A stretch of DNA of 64,000 nt from Ectobius pallidus. Taxonomy: Eukaryota; Arthropoda; Insecta; Blattodea; Ectobiidae. Below are positions 9,665-19,599 of this stretch, one piece after another. The DNA lies in contig CAXKWD010000006.1 in NCBI GenBank assembly GCA_964059195.1, positions 177,504,825 to 177,568,824 of the forward strand, read 5' to 3'. The position numbers and the translations under genes are program-made. Under the pieces are notes generated by a model. The model was not told the DNA's origin and ran no database searches. It saw only the letters and a list, made by a program, of their open reading frames with translations. Every line of letters starts with the position of its first letter. Positions within the stretch are counted from its first letter, which is position 1.

Positions 9665-11416
9665 ATGTTGCAAAGGTTTTTCACCATCCTTCTGGGCAAA
9701 TTTGGATATCAGAGTGATAGGAAAAGGACCAGAATAGAAAGTGATGATGTAAAAGAACCCAGTTTAAAACGAAGAAGATCAGAAGATAGCTATTACCAGT
9801 CTAAACTGTTTCTATATTCTGGTCTAAATCGGAGAATGAATATTCCTAACTTGCCTTATAAAAGTGTAGCGAAAGAAGATGCTGTCATTGATATATCAGA
9901 TGACGATGATGACCTCGATGTGGTAGGTGTGTGGGAAACTGCCCGCACCTCTCAGAAATTTCCAGTTTACAAACAGAAACAGTCGAACAAAACAGATGAT
10001 GGTTCTGATGAAATTAAAGTTTTGAAGATGGTTAAAAATGAGAACGATGGGGACGGCGCTAATAAGTTTGTGTTCCAGACGCCTTCGTCTAGAGTGGGAC
10101 TACCAACCTACAGAAAGTTCTCTGTCGAGACAAAGCCTTCTTTCCACCTCCAGAAATCAACACGTTCTCGTTCCAGGGACGAGAAGAAACCACAGCTTGC
10201 ACTTAATGAAAGCTTTCGAGCAGTGGGAGAACAGAAATATTTGGAATTAGTCAAGTCCTGCATGAGCAAGTCAAATTCTACAAACAGCAAATCGATGAGG
10301 AGTCCTAGAGTGCCGAAGAAAAGAATCTTGGACACCCCTTTAAGTAGCACTGTCTTGAACAAACAGAAAAACATGTTTGATGAGGTGATTGTAGAAAACC
10401 TCTCCAAGGGGAAAAATCATGTGGAGGTGAAGAAAAACAGAGAACTTGAGCCACAATTGCACAGAGATGACTCTGACGAATTGCAATACGTTGGCACGGT
10501 TCGCAAAGTGAACACGCTCGAGCATGAATTAAAACAGAATGCTTGTTACAATGACTTAGTTGATGACATCAAAGAGAAGTACAAACAAAAGATGGAGGCT
10601 TTAGAAAAACTGAAAGAAGAAGAGCGATTGAAAGCAGATAGTTGTAAAAAACGAAATGAGAAATTACAATTGGAAGCTCTTGGACGCATGACAAGAATCC
10701 TATCATTAATCGAGGAAGAGATAATCGAGGAAAAGCCAGAACTTGCAGAACTAACTCCAGATATGGAAAAAGTAATTGCTGGGGCATTGATTCCAAAACC
10801 CAGAGAAGAAGTCCTCGTTAGGGGATTTGGTTTGGTTATTAAACGGCACGATATGCAAACACTAAATGCCACTAGCTGGTTAAACGATGAAGTAATCAAT
10901 TTCTATATGGAGCTGCTAAAAGAAAGAGGAAAACTAGAGAATTATCCTTCTGTTCATTCCTTCAGCACATTCTTTTACCCAACTCTGTTAAGAGGAGGGC
11001 ATCCATTGCTCAAGAGATGGACGAAGAAGGTCGACATATTTTCCTTTGATCTCGTCGTCGTACCTGTGCATTTGACAGTCCACTGGTGTATGAGCATAAT
11101 TGACTTTCGTAACAAGACCATCAAGTACTATGACAGCATGGGGTCGGCGAACAACGATTGCCTCCAGAAGTTATTGAAATATCTGCAAGATGAAAGTCTA
11201 GACAAGAGAAAGATACCATTTGAAACATCCGGATGGCGCATGGAAAATGTGCGAGACATTCCACAGCAGATGAATAGCTTTGACTGTGGCGTGTTTTCGT
11301 GCATGTTTGCGGAGTATGTTTGTCGCAATGCCAGTATTAGTTTTACCCAGAAAGATATGCCGTATTTCCGAAGAAAGATGGTTTACGAAATATTCACTCA
11401 AAAGCTGCTCATGTGA
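9665..11416 (+). CDS. Sentrin/SUMO-specific protease, SENP1-like, copy 2
   Basis: 583 residues. The ATG at 9665 is used because an in-frame stop lies at 9629, just inside the exon that starts after the acceptor TTTCAG (ending 9611). The Ulp1/C48 domain fills the C-terminal ~200 residues with an intact catalytic set: His473, Asp490, Cys541, oxyanion Gln535. Spacing matches copy 1 exactly (17 and 51 residues). The protease domain is nearly identical to copy 1, whereas the N-terminal region is much more diverged. Shared blocks are the KRRRSED basic motif, a DDSDELQYVG motif and the coiled segment before the protease. Copy 2 alone keeps VIDISDDDDD (around residue 80), a hydrophobic core followed by acids that fits a SUMO-interacting motif. 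Both frames are intact, so both copies may be active. Confidence 0.9.
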   Translation: MLQRFFTILLGKFGYQSDRKRTRIESDDVKEPSLKRRRSEDSYYQSKLFLYSGLNRRMNIPNLPYKSVAKEDAVIDISDDDDDLDVVGVWETARTSQKFPVYKQKQSNKTDDGSDEIKVLKMVKNENDGDGANKFVFQTPSSRVGLPTYRKFSVETKPSFHLQKSTRSRSRDEKKPQLALNESFRAVGEQKYLELVKSCMSKSNSTNSKSMRSPRVPKKRILDTPLSSTVLNKQKNMFDEVIVENLSKGKNHVEVKKNRELEPQLHRDDSDELQYVGTVRKVNTLEHELKQNACYNDLVDDIKEKYKQKMEALEKLKEEERLKADSCKKRNEKLQLEALGRMTRILSLIEEEIIEEKPELAELTPDMEKVIAGALIPKPREEVLVRGFGLVIKRHDMQTLNATSWLNDEVINFYMELLKERGKLENYPSVHSFSTFFYPTLLRGGHPLLKRWTKKVDIFSFDLVVVPVHLTVHWCMSIIDFRNKTIKYYDSMGSANNDCLQKLLKYLQDESLDKRKIPFETSGWRMENVRDIPQQMNSFDCGVFSCMFAEYVCRNASISFTQKDMPYFRRKMVYEIFTQKLLM

Positions 11417-12026
11417 ATTTTGTGTGTGTGAGGACTTTCATATTTATTTCTTTTGGTCAGCTTGAAAATTACGTAATGTTCAGATGCACATAATAAACAC
11501 TAGCTTTGTATTGTAATGGAGGAATGTACGTTAATCTATTTTGTGATGTTCCTTCAATTTTCCGTAAGGACTAAACTTTTTGAATTTTATTTGTGTCAGA
11601 AAAAATGAAGAAAGAAGTTGAAGAAAAAAAAAAATTTCTAAATACACTGTTTAATTATTTGAGAATTTGCGACAAGATTAGAGCGTCGCCGTTTATCTGA
11701 TATAAGAGTGTAAATAGTTAATGCGACCAGTAAAACTCCACCTTGTTAATCATTGTTCTAAGGTTTATGATGGTTCCATGTTAATTAATTGAGAAATTTG
11801 TTTAGTTTCAGGAGTAGTATTTGATTTGGTTATTTCACTCGTAAGTTATTGGTAATAGAAAAGTATCTAGCGCTGAAAAAAGTCTGTCGTTTGATTGGTT
11901 GAGTTTATTTAGCCCATCGGAACAGGTGGGCGGGCAGCTGCAAAAAAAGATGGGTCCCCTAAAAGTTACACAGAATACTGCAGATATTCGACTCGTCTTC
12001 ACAAGACAGCATATTGCCTGTAATCT
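11417..12026 (+). other. 3' flank of SENP-like copy 2
   Basis: AATAAA near 11491 is a candidate polyadenylation signal. A GAAGAAAGAAGTTGAAG block near 11605 matches the 3' flank of copy 1. The rest shows nothing recognisable. Confidence 0.35.
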
Positions 12027-12720
12027 GATATTGGTTATTTATAAGCCCCGGATTTTTAGGCTTTTATTTTTAGGCTTCAAGCAAATGATTTAGCCGTTGT
12101 AATAAAACATATAATGAACAATAATATTAACACCGAAAATTGTATTATAATTTTAGCACAGTTTTTCTAGTTTTTTTTGTTTTTTGCTAAAGAAACAAGT
12201 AACCATTCCTTATATCGGCGCTCGAAAAATAGCATAAACAATTGCAATATTTACCCTTTAATTATACAATTACTGAATTCACTTCCGATCTAAAAAAATA
12301 AGTAGACTCGAATGTCACGAATTTGTTCCTTTAATATACTTCTCTGTCGTTGGTCACAACTTGTTATTTTAAAGTTGAAACGACAATGGATTAGTTGCAG
12401 ATTTCAAAGTATTGCAGACTACTCGAGTTTCATTTTCTGCGACGGCGAGGCGGCACATTTTTGACGTACAAAGACAAAGCGACAAATACATTGTTAATTT
12501 CAGTGGGTTGCATAGATTTATTTATATTGTGTCATTTCTTAAAATGCACAAATTCACATATTTTTTTTTTTTGCATTAATTGGAAAATCTATTTAAAATC
12601 TTATTTTTTTTTGCAAAAGTCCTCTTTAGCCCCTAGTTTTCAGCAAAGTACCTCATTAGCCCCTTTTTGACCCTTCAGTCCGATTTAGCCCTTTTTAGGT
12701 TCTATAAGATTCATATATTC
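12027..12720. repeat. Dispersed hAT-like repeat (family shared with 37561-37905)
   Basis: About 330 bases match 37561-37905, including an identical block AAAAAATAAGTAGACTCGA. The left edge (CCCGGATTTTTAGGC) resembles hAT ends seen elsewhere in the window, but no target duplication could be fixed here. A second AT-rich part with repeated TTTAGCCC words runs to about 12720. Confidence 0.4.
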
Positions 12721-13027
12721 GGAAGCAAGGGGCATGAAACGGAAAAATATGTTAAAATTTTTGGGGGAAAAAAATACATTAAAACCTTCAAATCCGGGAT
12801 CTATTACATAGCTATGTGTTGTATGTGAGCTGTATTGGCTCTCATAACAATCCTTAATTAGTTTAAACATAAGTTTCTGGTCATATGTCTAGACAAGCAA
12901 ACACGATATTAACTGATAATATGATAATATTATAAATAAAAATTGTAACCGGGATTCACAGTGAAGTAATCAAATATACATACTTAATTCAGTTTTCCAC
13001 TCAACTTCACTTATATAAGTAATGACT

Positions 13028-13068
13028 TACACATAATGCATTTCACAGCTTCTTAGCTGCATCATCAG
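13028..13068 (-). ncRNA. Hammerhead-ribozyme-like motif of the Penelope-like element
   Basis: Reading the - strand: CTGATGA, a hairpin with a 5-bp stem (GCAGC/GCTGT), GAAA, then a short arm ATGC...GTGT closing on TA. This is the order of a hammerhead core: conserved CUGAUGA, stem II, GAAA, short stem III, cleavage dinucleotide. Stem I is not convincing. Penelope-like elements are known to carry small, weak hammerheads that act as tandem dimers. Confidence 0.55.
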
Positions 13069-14084
13069 ATGAGGTCAACTGCCGAGTTTGCTGGAGGACC
13101 GGTAGATGTCTCTGTTGGGCGTATCAGTGTAGTGATGAGGTCGTTTTCCTTTGGGATATCGAAATTTACCAAGTTATTCCTGTTCCTTTGAATGAAAATT
13201 TTTTCCCATACCGTTAGTTCTATCGATTTTGTTACTGATTTTACTAATTTAATGTCCTCTTCAAATTCATGTCCTGTGGTCCAAAAATGATGTGCAACAG
13301 CCGACTTTTCTGTTTGTTTGTACTTTATATTTCTTAAGTGTTCCTTATGCCTTATATTTAAATTTCTCTTGGTTTTTCCAATATACAGTTTGTTGCAGTC
13401 TTTGCATTTTAATTCATAAATGCCCGAGTTTTTCTTTGGGGGAATCTTATCCATTTGTCCAGATTTTAGTAGTGTTTTTATGTTGGATCTGTTGATGGGG
13501 GCCAGTCTTATATCCACTTCTTTGAAAATCTTCTCAAATTTGTAGTGTAGTCTAGGGTGAAAAGTGAACTTTTTGAAAGTGTGATCTTTAATGTTTCTTA
13601 AAGTGCAATTTTCTCGTATTAGCTTTTGTTTTTCAAACTTTTTGATTCTCTTGTTAACTAAATCTGTGTCGAAGCCGTTTTTGAGTGCGGTGTCCAAGAT
13701 ATGCTGGTATTCATTGTTGTATTCAGAACTGTTCATAGGTATGTTTACTAATCTAAAAGCAAGGCTATTAAAGATCGCATGTTTGTGTGAACTTGGGTTG
13801 TGTCCATCTTGTTTAATGTAGTTGTCTACATGTGTTGCTTTCCTGAAAATGCCAAACTCAATCCTGTTGTGGTTTCTAATGATTTTGATGTCTAAAAAAG
13901 GTAAGAAGTTTTCTGATTCAACCTCTGCAGTGAATTTTATTGAGTTATCCTGTAGGTTCAACAACTTTAATGCATCTCCTGCCAGTTTCCTGTTTACAAT
14001 GGCGAAAATATCATCGACATACCTATGCCAAGTTTTGAAAATCTGAGGGAATGCTTTGGTGATCTGGATTTCTAACGAACTCAT
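13065..14084 (-). pseudogene. Penelope-like reverse transcriptase / GIY-YIG endonuclease, N-truncated
   Basis: 339 residues, open to the truncation point. Near the start YVDDIFA is the catalytic box (motif C) of the reverse transcriptase, followed by NFLPFLDIKI. From about residue 218 a GIY-YIG endonuclease domain begins (GIYELKC...LYIGKTKRNL), with the zinc-finger-like CKDC between the two halves and the conserved HH, GHE and WEKIFI segments after it. This domain order is specific to Penelope-like elements. The stop codon TGA (13067-13065) lies inside the hammerhead-like core described separately. The fingers and part of the palm of the reverse transcriptase are absent. Confidence 0.85.
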
Positions 14085-14118
14085 ATATAAGTCCGCCAGA
14101 AACGGCAGTTGACCTCAT

Positions 14119-14159
14119 CTGATGATGCAGCTAAGAAGCTGTGAAATGCATTATGTGTA
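14119..14159 (+). ncRNA. Inverted second copy of the hammerhead-like motif
   Basis: The same motif as at 13028-13068, in the inverted 3'-end copy. The two are identical through the core, so a transcript across the element could pair the copies with each other. Confidence 0.5.
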
Positions 14160-14316
14160 AGTCATTACTTATATAAGTGAAGTTGAGTGGAAAACTGAAT
14201 TAAGTATGTATATTTGATAATATTATATTAACTTATTAATGGGGAGTGAACCCATAACCTTAGGTATTGAAGGTAGAGATCAAACCACAGCAAAGAGTTC
14301 AAGTTCATTTACATTT

Positions 14317-14488
14317 CGTCATTGATACTGCAATACGTCGTATGTAAAAAAATTGCCATTTTTATTTTAGTGCTTTTGTGATCAAATTGATCAGACCTAC
14401 CTATCTTGTAATTTTAATTTTGATCACAAAAGCACTAAAATTAAAATGGCAATTTTTTTACATACAATGTATTGCAGTATCAACGATG
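14317..14488. mobile_element. Palindromic foldback element
   Basis: Two arms of about 68 bases (14317-14385 and 14418-14488) are near-perfect inverted repeats around a ~32-base centre. Shared words include TTAGTGCTTTTGTGATCAAA and its complement. It has the form of a small foldback MITE. No target duplication was fixed. From 14489 to 14875 nothing else is recognised. Confidence 0.6.
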
Positions 14489-14875
14489 ATTAACGAACTG
14501 CTCTGCAGTACTAACAAAAGTTGCCCCATCCTTTTTGCAGCTGGCATGACATAAAATTATTAAACTCTTCGCAAAACCAAAATAATTGACTTTTTAGGAA
14601 AATCTTCATACAAAAACAAAGATAATTTGATAAATATTGAGATTTGAAAGGACAGCGACCTCATTGCTGATCTAAGCTGATGATGCAAGTGAGATTGTCT
14701 GGGAAACGTGTCCTGTGTCATTGTTGACCTTTTAACTGCTGTAGTCTAGGAATCATCCCCGTACTGTCTTTTCTAGTCGTTAATGTTTTTTTTTGTGGAA
14801 ATGTTGAGTCAGCTGCTGATTATATATTGTTTTCAATGTTGGCATACATGTCTATAACACAGGGAGAAATTCTTG

Positions 14876-15760
14876 GAGCCTTTTCACACTGGGTCACTTG
14901 TGAGAGTCACTGCACGGTCACTGTTATTATGATTGCTAACAATGCAAGTTGTATCTACATAATTCAGTTGTATAATTGAGCTCAAAAATGTCGAGAAGCT
15001 GTCAGTTAAAACAGCAATAAAGCTATTTCACATCAAGATAGCCCCAATAGCATCCTATGCAATTGCAACAATCTGGACTCTGCTGAATGCAGCAAACCTA
15101 AAAACATTAGAATCAGTCAAAACCGCTTATCTACGAAGAGTGCTTCGCCTGCCGAGGTCAGCAAAATCCAGACTGATATATCTGCTAACCGATGAGGACT
15201 TCTTCGTAAGGGAAATAGCATCAAGGAACAACCTGCCGCATACCGTAGCCTACGATGCGCACATTCAAGACAGATTGGGAAAAGCAGAGGATGTTGACCA
15301 AGGATTCTACCTCACCCCAGCAATGAACACTGTGGAATGGAAGGAACCGAACTTTAACTTGCGACACGTTTTCATGAGGACTGCCGCTCATGGTTTCCAT
15401 TATAGAATATGTATTCAAAGAGGGTTTCACCAGGCATCAGATCAGTGCGTGTGTACGCTGTGTAACCAGAAATGTGAACAGTATCACATACTTGACTGTA
15501 TAGCTAGAACAAGATCGCTTAAATTCTATGCAGATGACAATAACTTTTCTTGTTAATGCACATTGTGCGAATTTCCATTAAATAATATAATTGAGCTCAG
15601 CGAAACTAGTTATCCAGCCATGAGTTTAGATTTGATTAATACTGAAGATTTTATAAGTGAAGTGGAATGTCAAAAGCGATTACAAATTGTTTTATCATGT
15701 AGCTACTGTTGGCAATAGTAGCGGTGACCATCATAAGTGACCCAGTGTGAAAAGGCCCTT
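14876..15760. mobile_element. TIR element interrupted by a non-LTR insertion
   Basis: Inverted ends GCCTTTTCACACTGGGTCAC (left, from about 14878) and its complement (right, ending about 15756) bound roughly 880 bases, of which 601 are the LINE fragment at 14985-15585. The element proper is therefore about 270-280 bases, a MITE. The target duplication is unclear, so the superfamily is open; PIF/Harbinger and piggyBac have comparable ends. Confidence 0.55.
14971..15599 (+). mobile_element. 5'-truncated non-LTR retrotransposon with 14-bp target duplication
   Basis: TATAATTGAGCTCA occurs at 14971-14984 and again at 15586-15599. Between them lies the 3' end of a non-LTR element: an open frame from about 15004 to 15556 (ASYAIATIWTLLNAANLKTL, then VLRLPRSAKSR) ending in a Cys/His motif (CTLCNQKCEQYHILDC) typical of R1/Jockey-like reverse transcriptase C-termini. 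The 3' UTR is only about 29 bases and ends AAATAA without a long poly(A). The intact frame suggests a fairly recent, dead-on-arrival insertion. Confidence 0.75.
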
Positions 15761-16079
15761 AGTAGACCTAAGTTCAAAGAAACAGAATATATTTTTATTT
15801 GTTTGTTGTAGGAATGTCATTCCAGCTTTGTAGCAGGTTAAACTTATGCTAATGCGGAATTTAAATGTTTAACTTTAAAATTCCCTATTTTCATTGACCT
15901 TGTGCACTAAACAGACTTTGGTCGTCACTGTGTAGAATATGATTCCAGGCAACCATTTTAACATTTGTAAAACCAATAAGCATAATAACGAAGTAACACG
16001 TATTTAAAATGACCTTGTAGCGTTGATTTTACACAGAAATAATATTGAAGCCATATGCTATTTTGTTCTTATCATTTTA
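15761..16079. other. Gene-free stretch
   Basis: No gene or repeat boundary recognised. Confidence 0.4.
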
Positions 16080-16081
16080 TA

Positions 16082-17106
16082 CGAGGGAGGATCAAATGAA
16101 AACTGCAATTAATTTTTTTCCACTATTTTACTGCAGAAAGAATGTTTGCTTGTACATTATTTTTTCCACAGTCCCTTCCCAGTTCAATGCACTTGCACCA
16201 TTGGATAAGAAGTGCTTTGATACAGTGTGAGAAAAATTCTTTTGGTTGATGCTGTTGCCACTCGTGCACTGCCTTTTGGACGTCTTCCTCAGACTTGAAC
16301 CTCTGCACTCCAAGGACCTCCTTTAATGGACTAAAGATGTGAAAATCTGATGGTGCCAAACCTGGCGATTATGGTGGATGTGGGAGGCACTTGATGCGAA
16401 TGTCATAATGGTTTTCATGGTTGCATGAGGACGGGCATTATCGTGTAGAACCAAACACTTGCACTCAGCAATCCCCTGCGCTTAGGCACCATCAGATTTC
16501 CACGTCTTTGGTCCATTAAAGGAGCACCTTGAAGGACAGAATTCAAGTCTGATGAAGACATCCAATCGGCAGTGCATGAGTGTGTACAGTGTCAACCAGA
16601 AGAATTTTTCTCATGCGGTATCGAAGCACTTCCTATCCAATGGTGCAAGTGCATTGAACTGGGAGGGGACTATGGAGAAAATAATGTAGACTAGGATTAC
16701 CTCCACAAAGTCTCTGGGTTTTTACATATATACCTTAGGAGCGAGTCTCACCGTTCATAGAGTTCCTGCGTAGGGGAGGTAGCTGCACCCTGATTGGCTA
16801 TCCCACTCCACGTGTTGTCTGTCTCTGTGTCTGCGGCATTATCCCTCCACTCAACTATTACAGTCTTTTCTACCACTGCCAACATGCAGCATGATCTTTA
16901 CTCTCTGCCCAGCGGTAGCTTACTGATCTTACGCGCAGCAAATTCGCGCATCTTGGTAACGAGACGTAACGAGAAGCTCGCTGGCTGGGTTAGTCTTCAA
17001 GGCCAGAGACTTTGTGGGAGTAATCCAACTCTACAAGCAAATATTCTTCCTGCAGTAAAATAGTGGAAAACATTAATTGCTGTTTTAGTTTGATTCTCCC
17101 TTGTGC
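16082..17106. mobile_element. Folded mariner remnant split by a MITE
   Basis: TA-flanked ends, CGAGGGAGGATCAAAT on the left and the diverged inverse (CACAAGGGAGAATCAAAC) on the right, share about 65 bp of inverted sequence. On the - strand 16123-16480 encodes the end of a mariner transposase (APSDFHIF, FKSEEDVQKAVHEW) and a decayed LLHDNARPH-like box near 16420-16450. From 16490 to 16690 the same C-terminal region is repeated on the + strand, so the element is a snap-back of its own 3' half. A separate MITE (16694-17026) interrupts the second arm. Confidence 0.75.
16694..17026. mobile_element. MITE inserted in the mariner remnant
   Basis: Ends GGATTACCTCCACAAAGTCT and, inverted, GGATTACTCCCACAAAGTCT enclose 333 bases that are more GC-rich than the surroundings. 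Mariner sequence stops before it and resumes after it, which proves insertion order. No clear target duplication. Confidence 0.65.
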
Positions 17107-17108
17107 TA

Positions 17109-17976
17109 TTAGCTATTTATTATTTTTATCCTTATTATAATATTTACAAGTGCATAAAAATTTATAGACGCAAAACATTATTCAAGGACCTTAGCGTATA
17201 TTTACCTTTCATCCCATGATGAAACGAAAGACACAACCAATCTTATAAATACTGAACACACTGTCACAGTAAAAGCTGAAGAACATACTTGAACAACTAT
17301 TCTGTATTCAGTGATTTGCTGAGTTGTTAGAACAACGATGTAGCAAGAGTGTAATGCCTTAACTCCCATGTTAGATTAAATCTATCACCTTGCACTGTGT
17401 TGAAATAAAACCACTGTTGCAGAGATAATGAACTACACATGTTCTAGAATGCAGTGGTGGCAAAACAACTTTTTCATTTATGAGACGTAAGCGAGTTACT
17501 AAAAGATATCCACAATTATTCAATTTTTTCTAACAATGGGAGTGATCGTGGATTAAGCCACTGAGGAAAATTTCAATAAAAAGCCGTGTTTCAAAAGTGA
17601 TTGCGCTTACTATGATTGTCGACATCTCTGTCACAGTCACAGCAGTTAAAAGGTTAATATGAGAGAAAGCGTCTAACATTAAAGTTCATTTATTTCAAAA
17701 TCAAGTTTTTTGATGTAATGTCTCTTAGCACATCCAAGATTTTTTTTTTTAAGTGACAAGAATTTGCTTTATGAGTAATTTTATTTTAAACTTCTTTGTG
17801 AAGTGTGGAAACGAGTTTATTTTTTTTTAGATCATATTTTTGAAAAATGAAATAAGTTCTTAGCTGTTAGCTAATGTAATTATTAAGTTGTAATGTGCTG
17901 CTGTTATAAATATTTTTGTAATAAATAGTAATTACAGAATAAATACATTTTAATGAAATGTTGCAATACTAAGATA
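17109..17976. other. Gene-free AT-rich stretch
   Basis: No gene, TIR or repeat pair recognised; several poly(T) runs. Confidence 0.4.
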
Positions 17977-17984
17977 GTCATTAC

Positions 17985-18692
17985 CAGGGCCTGGATTCTG
18001 ATGACCTAAAATTGTTTGAAAAATGTTTCTAAATTTCAAAGAAAATGACTTAATAATCATAAAAAAAGACCTAAAAACTTATATTTTATTTATATAAATT
18101 ATTATTGTACACACAAAGTTATAGACTAGTTTGTACATAATTGTAAATAACTGTAATGTTGTGAATGTTCTTTTCTCACGGAAATTTATACTGGCACTAA
18201 GGCAATGGTGAATCAAAATTCGGCATTTACTTTTGTGGTCTGCCGGATTATATTGTTGTTTATTGAGGGTAAACAGTAGTTTGCACTCTCAAATCCAAGC
18301 AGGTGGCAGACTATGGTGCCAAGTCAATCTAATAACAATAGTAATAAATACACCACTTTGGCGTTTCTTTGATTCTCATTTCCGACTGAGACATGACAAC
18401 ACTTTTTGCATTAAACAAACAACACTTCAAAGACAGCACCGCTAGCGACGAAAAAAGTTATTACACTCAATTTAATTACTTGAAAATGACTAAATAAGGA
18501 AGCAAATGACACAAAAATGACAAAATAATGACATAAATTGAAATAAATGCCCTAAAAATATAAAATTGCATAAAACGACATAAAAAAATGTATTTCTACA
18601 ATCTAGAGGCCATGATTAGGATTTATCTACAAGTTGGATATGTCTATGCAGCATCAATAAAAAGATGACATGTCATCAGAATCCGGGCCCTG
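17985..18692 (-). mobile_element. hAT MITE, GGGCCCGGATTCT family, copy 1
   Basis: Ends CAGGGCCTGGATTCTGATGA and the inverse of CAGGGCCCGGATTCTGATGA. Perfect 8-bp target duplication GTCATTAC at 17977-17984 and 18693-18700. 708 bases, opposite in orientation to copies 2 and 3 (25994-26761, 38834-39571), with which it shares its whole length. No transposase. The CAGGG start and 8-bp duplication place it in hAT. Confidence 0.85.
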
Positions 18693-18929
18693 GTCATTAC
18701 CTAACAAAGGGAACTGTATGGGTTGTCAGTTCGAAACCTACCCTAAAAAATTAGCTGCTCATATGAACTTTAACTGGATGAAAATTGTGTATTTCGTGGT
18801 TTCAAAATACTGAGTAGCCTCCACAGTTGTCGGCAGGCCTTCCCTACCTACCATGCACCATTGCTTTGGCTGTCACAGTTCTTGCTTCCCATGTAGGCCT
18901 ACATGAAGGTCCATGTGGGCTTCTGCAGC

Positions 18930-19110
18930 CGGAGTCTTAACTGCCTGGGCTATCCGGGTGGCGCTATGTCAGGTGTTGGTGTGCTAACGTTTCTACAGCC
19001 ATGAAGTTGTCTTTGATCCCTGAAGAAGACAGCTACATGGCTGTAGAAATGTTAGCACACCAACACATGACGCAGCCGAGGCAGTTAAGCCTACATGCAG
19101 TTTGCCTCCC
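18930..19110. repeat. Imperfect inverted repeat with a Penelope-3'-end-like motif
   Basis: GTGTTGGTGTGCTAACGTTT (about 18973) and its inverse near 19045-19066 form a strong hairpin that extends with gaps to about 18930 and 19110. Between the arms lies CTGAAGA, an ACAGC/GCTGT hairpin, then GAAA (19020-19049), which matches the hammerhead-like order of the Penelope elements here. This may be a small Penelope 3'-end snap-back whose coding part is lost. Confidence 0.4.
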
Positions 19111-19498
19111 CCCTCAGAGACCGAGGAAAACTTCTTCCTCTTCTCGACAAGGGCCAGAGAAACAAAGAAAAATAAATGTTGCAAAGTATGTTGCACAAAC
19201 TTTCTCGCATATACGTGTTAAGAATTGCATTTTTGAGGTTTCAGGGTTGACTAAAGAAATCGGTATGTACCATTCAAAAATGTACAATCTCCATAATGTA
19301 ATGGTCGTATCATGTGTTCAGGTTTACCGATAGTCTCTTGTAATAATTCATTTGTTTGCATCTGCTTTCTATTGTTCAGTAATGTTTTCTTTTCCGATAT
19401 TCAGTTTAAACGATTTCATAATATCCATTGACACAGCAGTGATGAGTTATGAAAAATAAACAAAATCCAGTGTTTGCCTTTGCGAATGAGGAAACCAT

Positions 19499-19590
19499 AA
19501 AAAACCAAAGTCAATTTGGTGGCCACATAATTAGATTTGAACCCAGGACCTCTTCCCTATTATCCTATACCACCTCTCTGTAATTGATTT
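19499..19590 (-). repeat. tRNA-derived SINE fragment (family shared with 58703-58830)
   Basis: On the - strand GGGTTCAAATC resembles a Pol III B box, preceded by a loose A-box-like GGTGGTATAGG. The following GGCCACCAAATTGACTT is shared with the copy at 58703-58830. Confidence 0.4.
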
Positions 19591-19599
19591 TGGTGTGTT

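Larger units (their letters stand above)
12935..14214 (-). mobile_element. 5'-truncated Penelope-like element with inverted 3'-end copy
   Basis: Coding part at 13065-14084 on the - strand, then a 3' untranslated end to about 12935. At the other side (14106-14214) an inverted copy of that same 3' end begins abruptly after the reverse-transcriptase sequence SPFLADLYMSS. The whole is bounded by a 13-bp direct repeat TGATAATATTATA (12922-12934 and 14215-14227), which I read as the target duplication. Inverted partial copies at one end are known for Penelope insertions. The N-terminal half of the reverse transcriptase is missing, so this copy is dead. Confidence 0.8.

Noticed and set aside
2728..11416. 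SENP-like copies as two independent retrogenes
   Set aside because: Both share the intronic acceptor sequence and 3' flank, and no poly(A) tract or target duplication is seen. An older retro-origin of the common ancestor remains possible.
13292..14046. Cys/Phe-rich + strand ORFs
   Set aside because: Shadows of the Penelope reverse transcriptase on the - strand.
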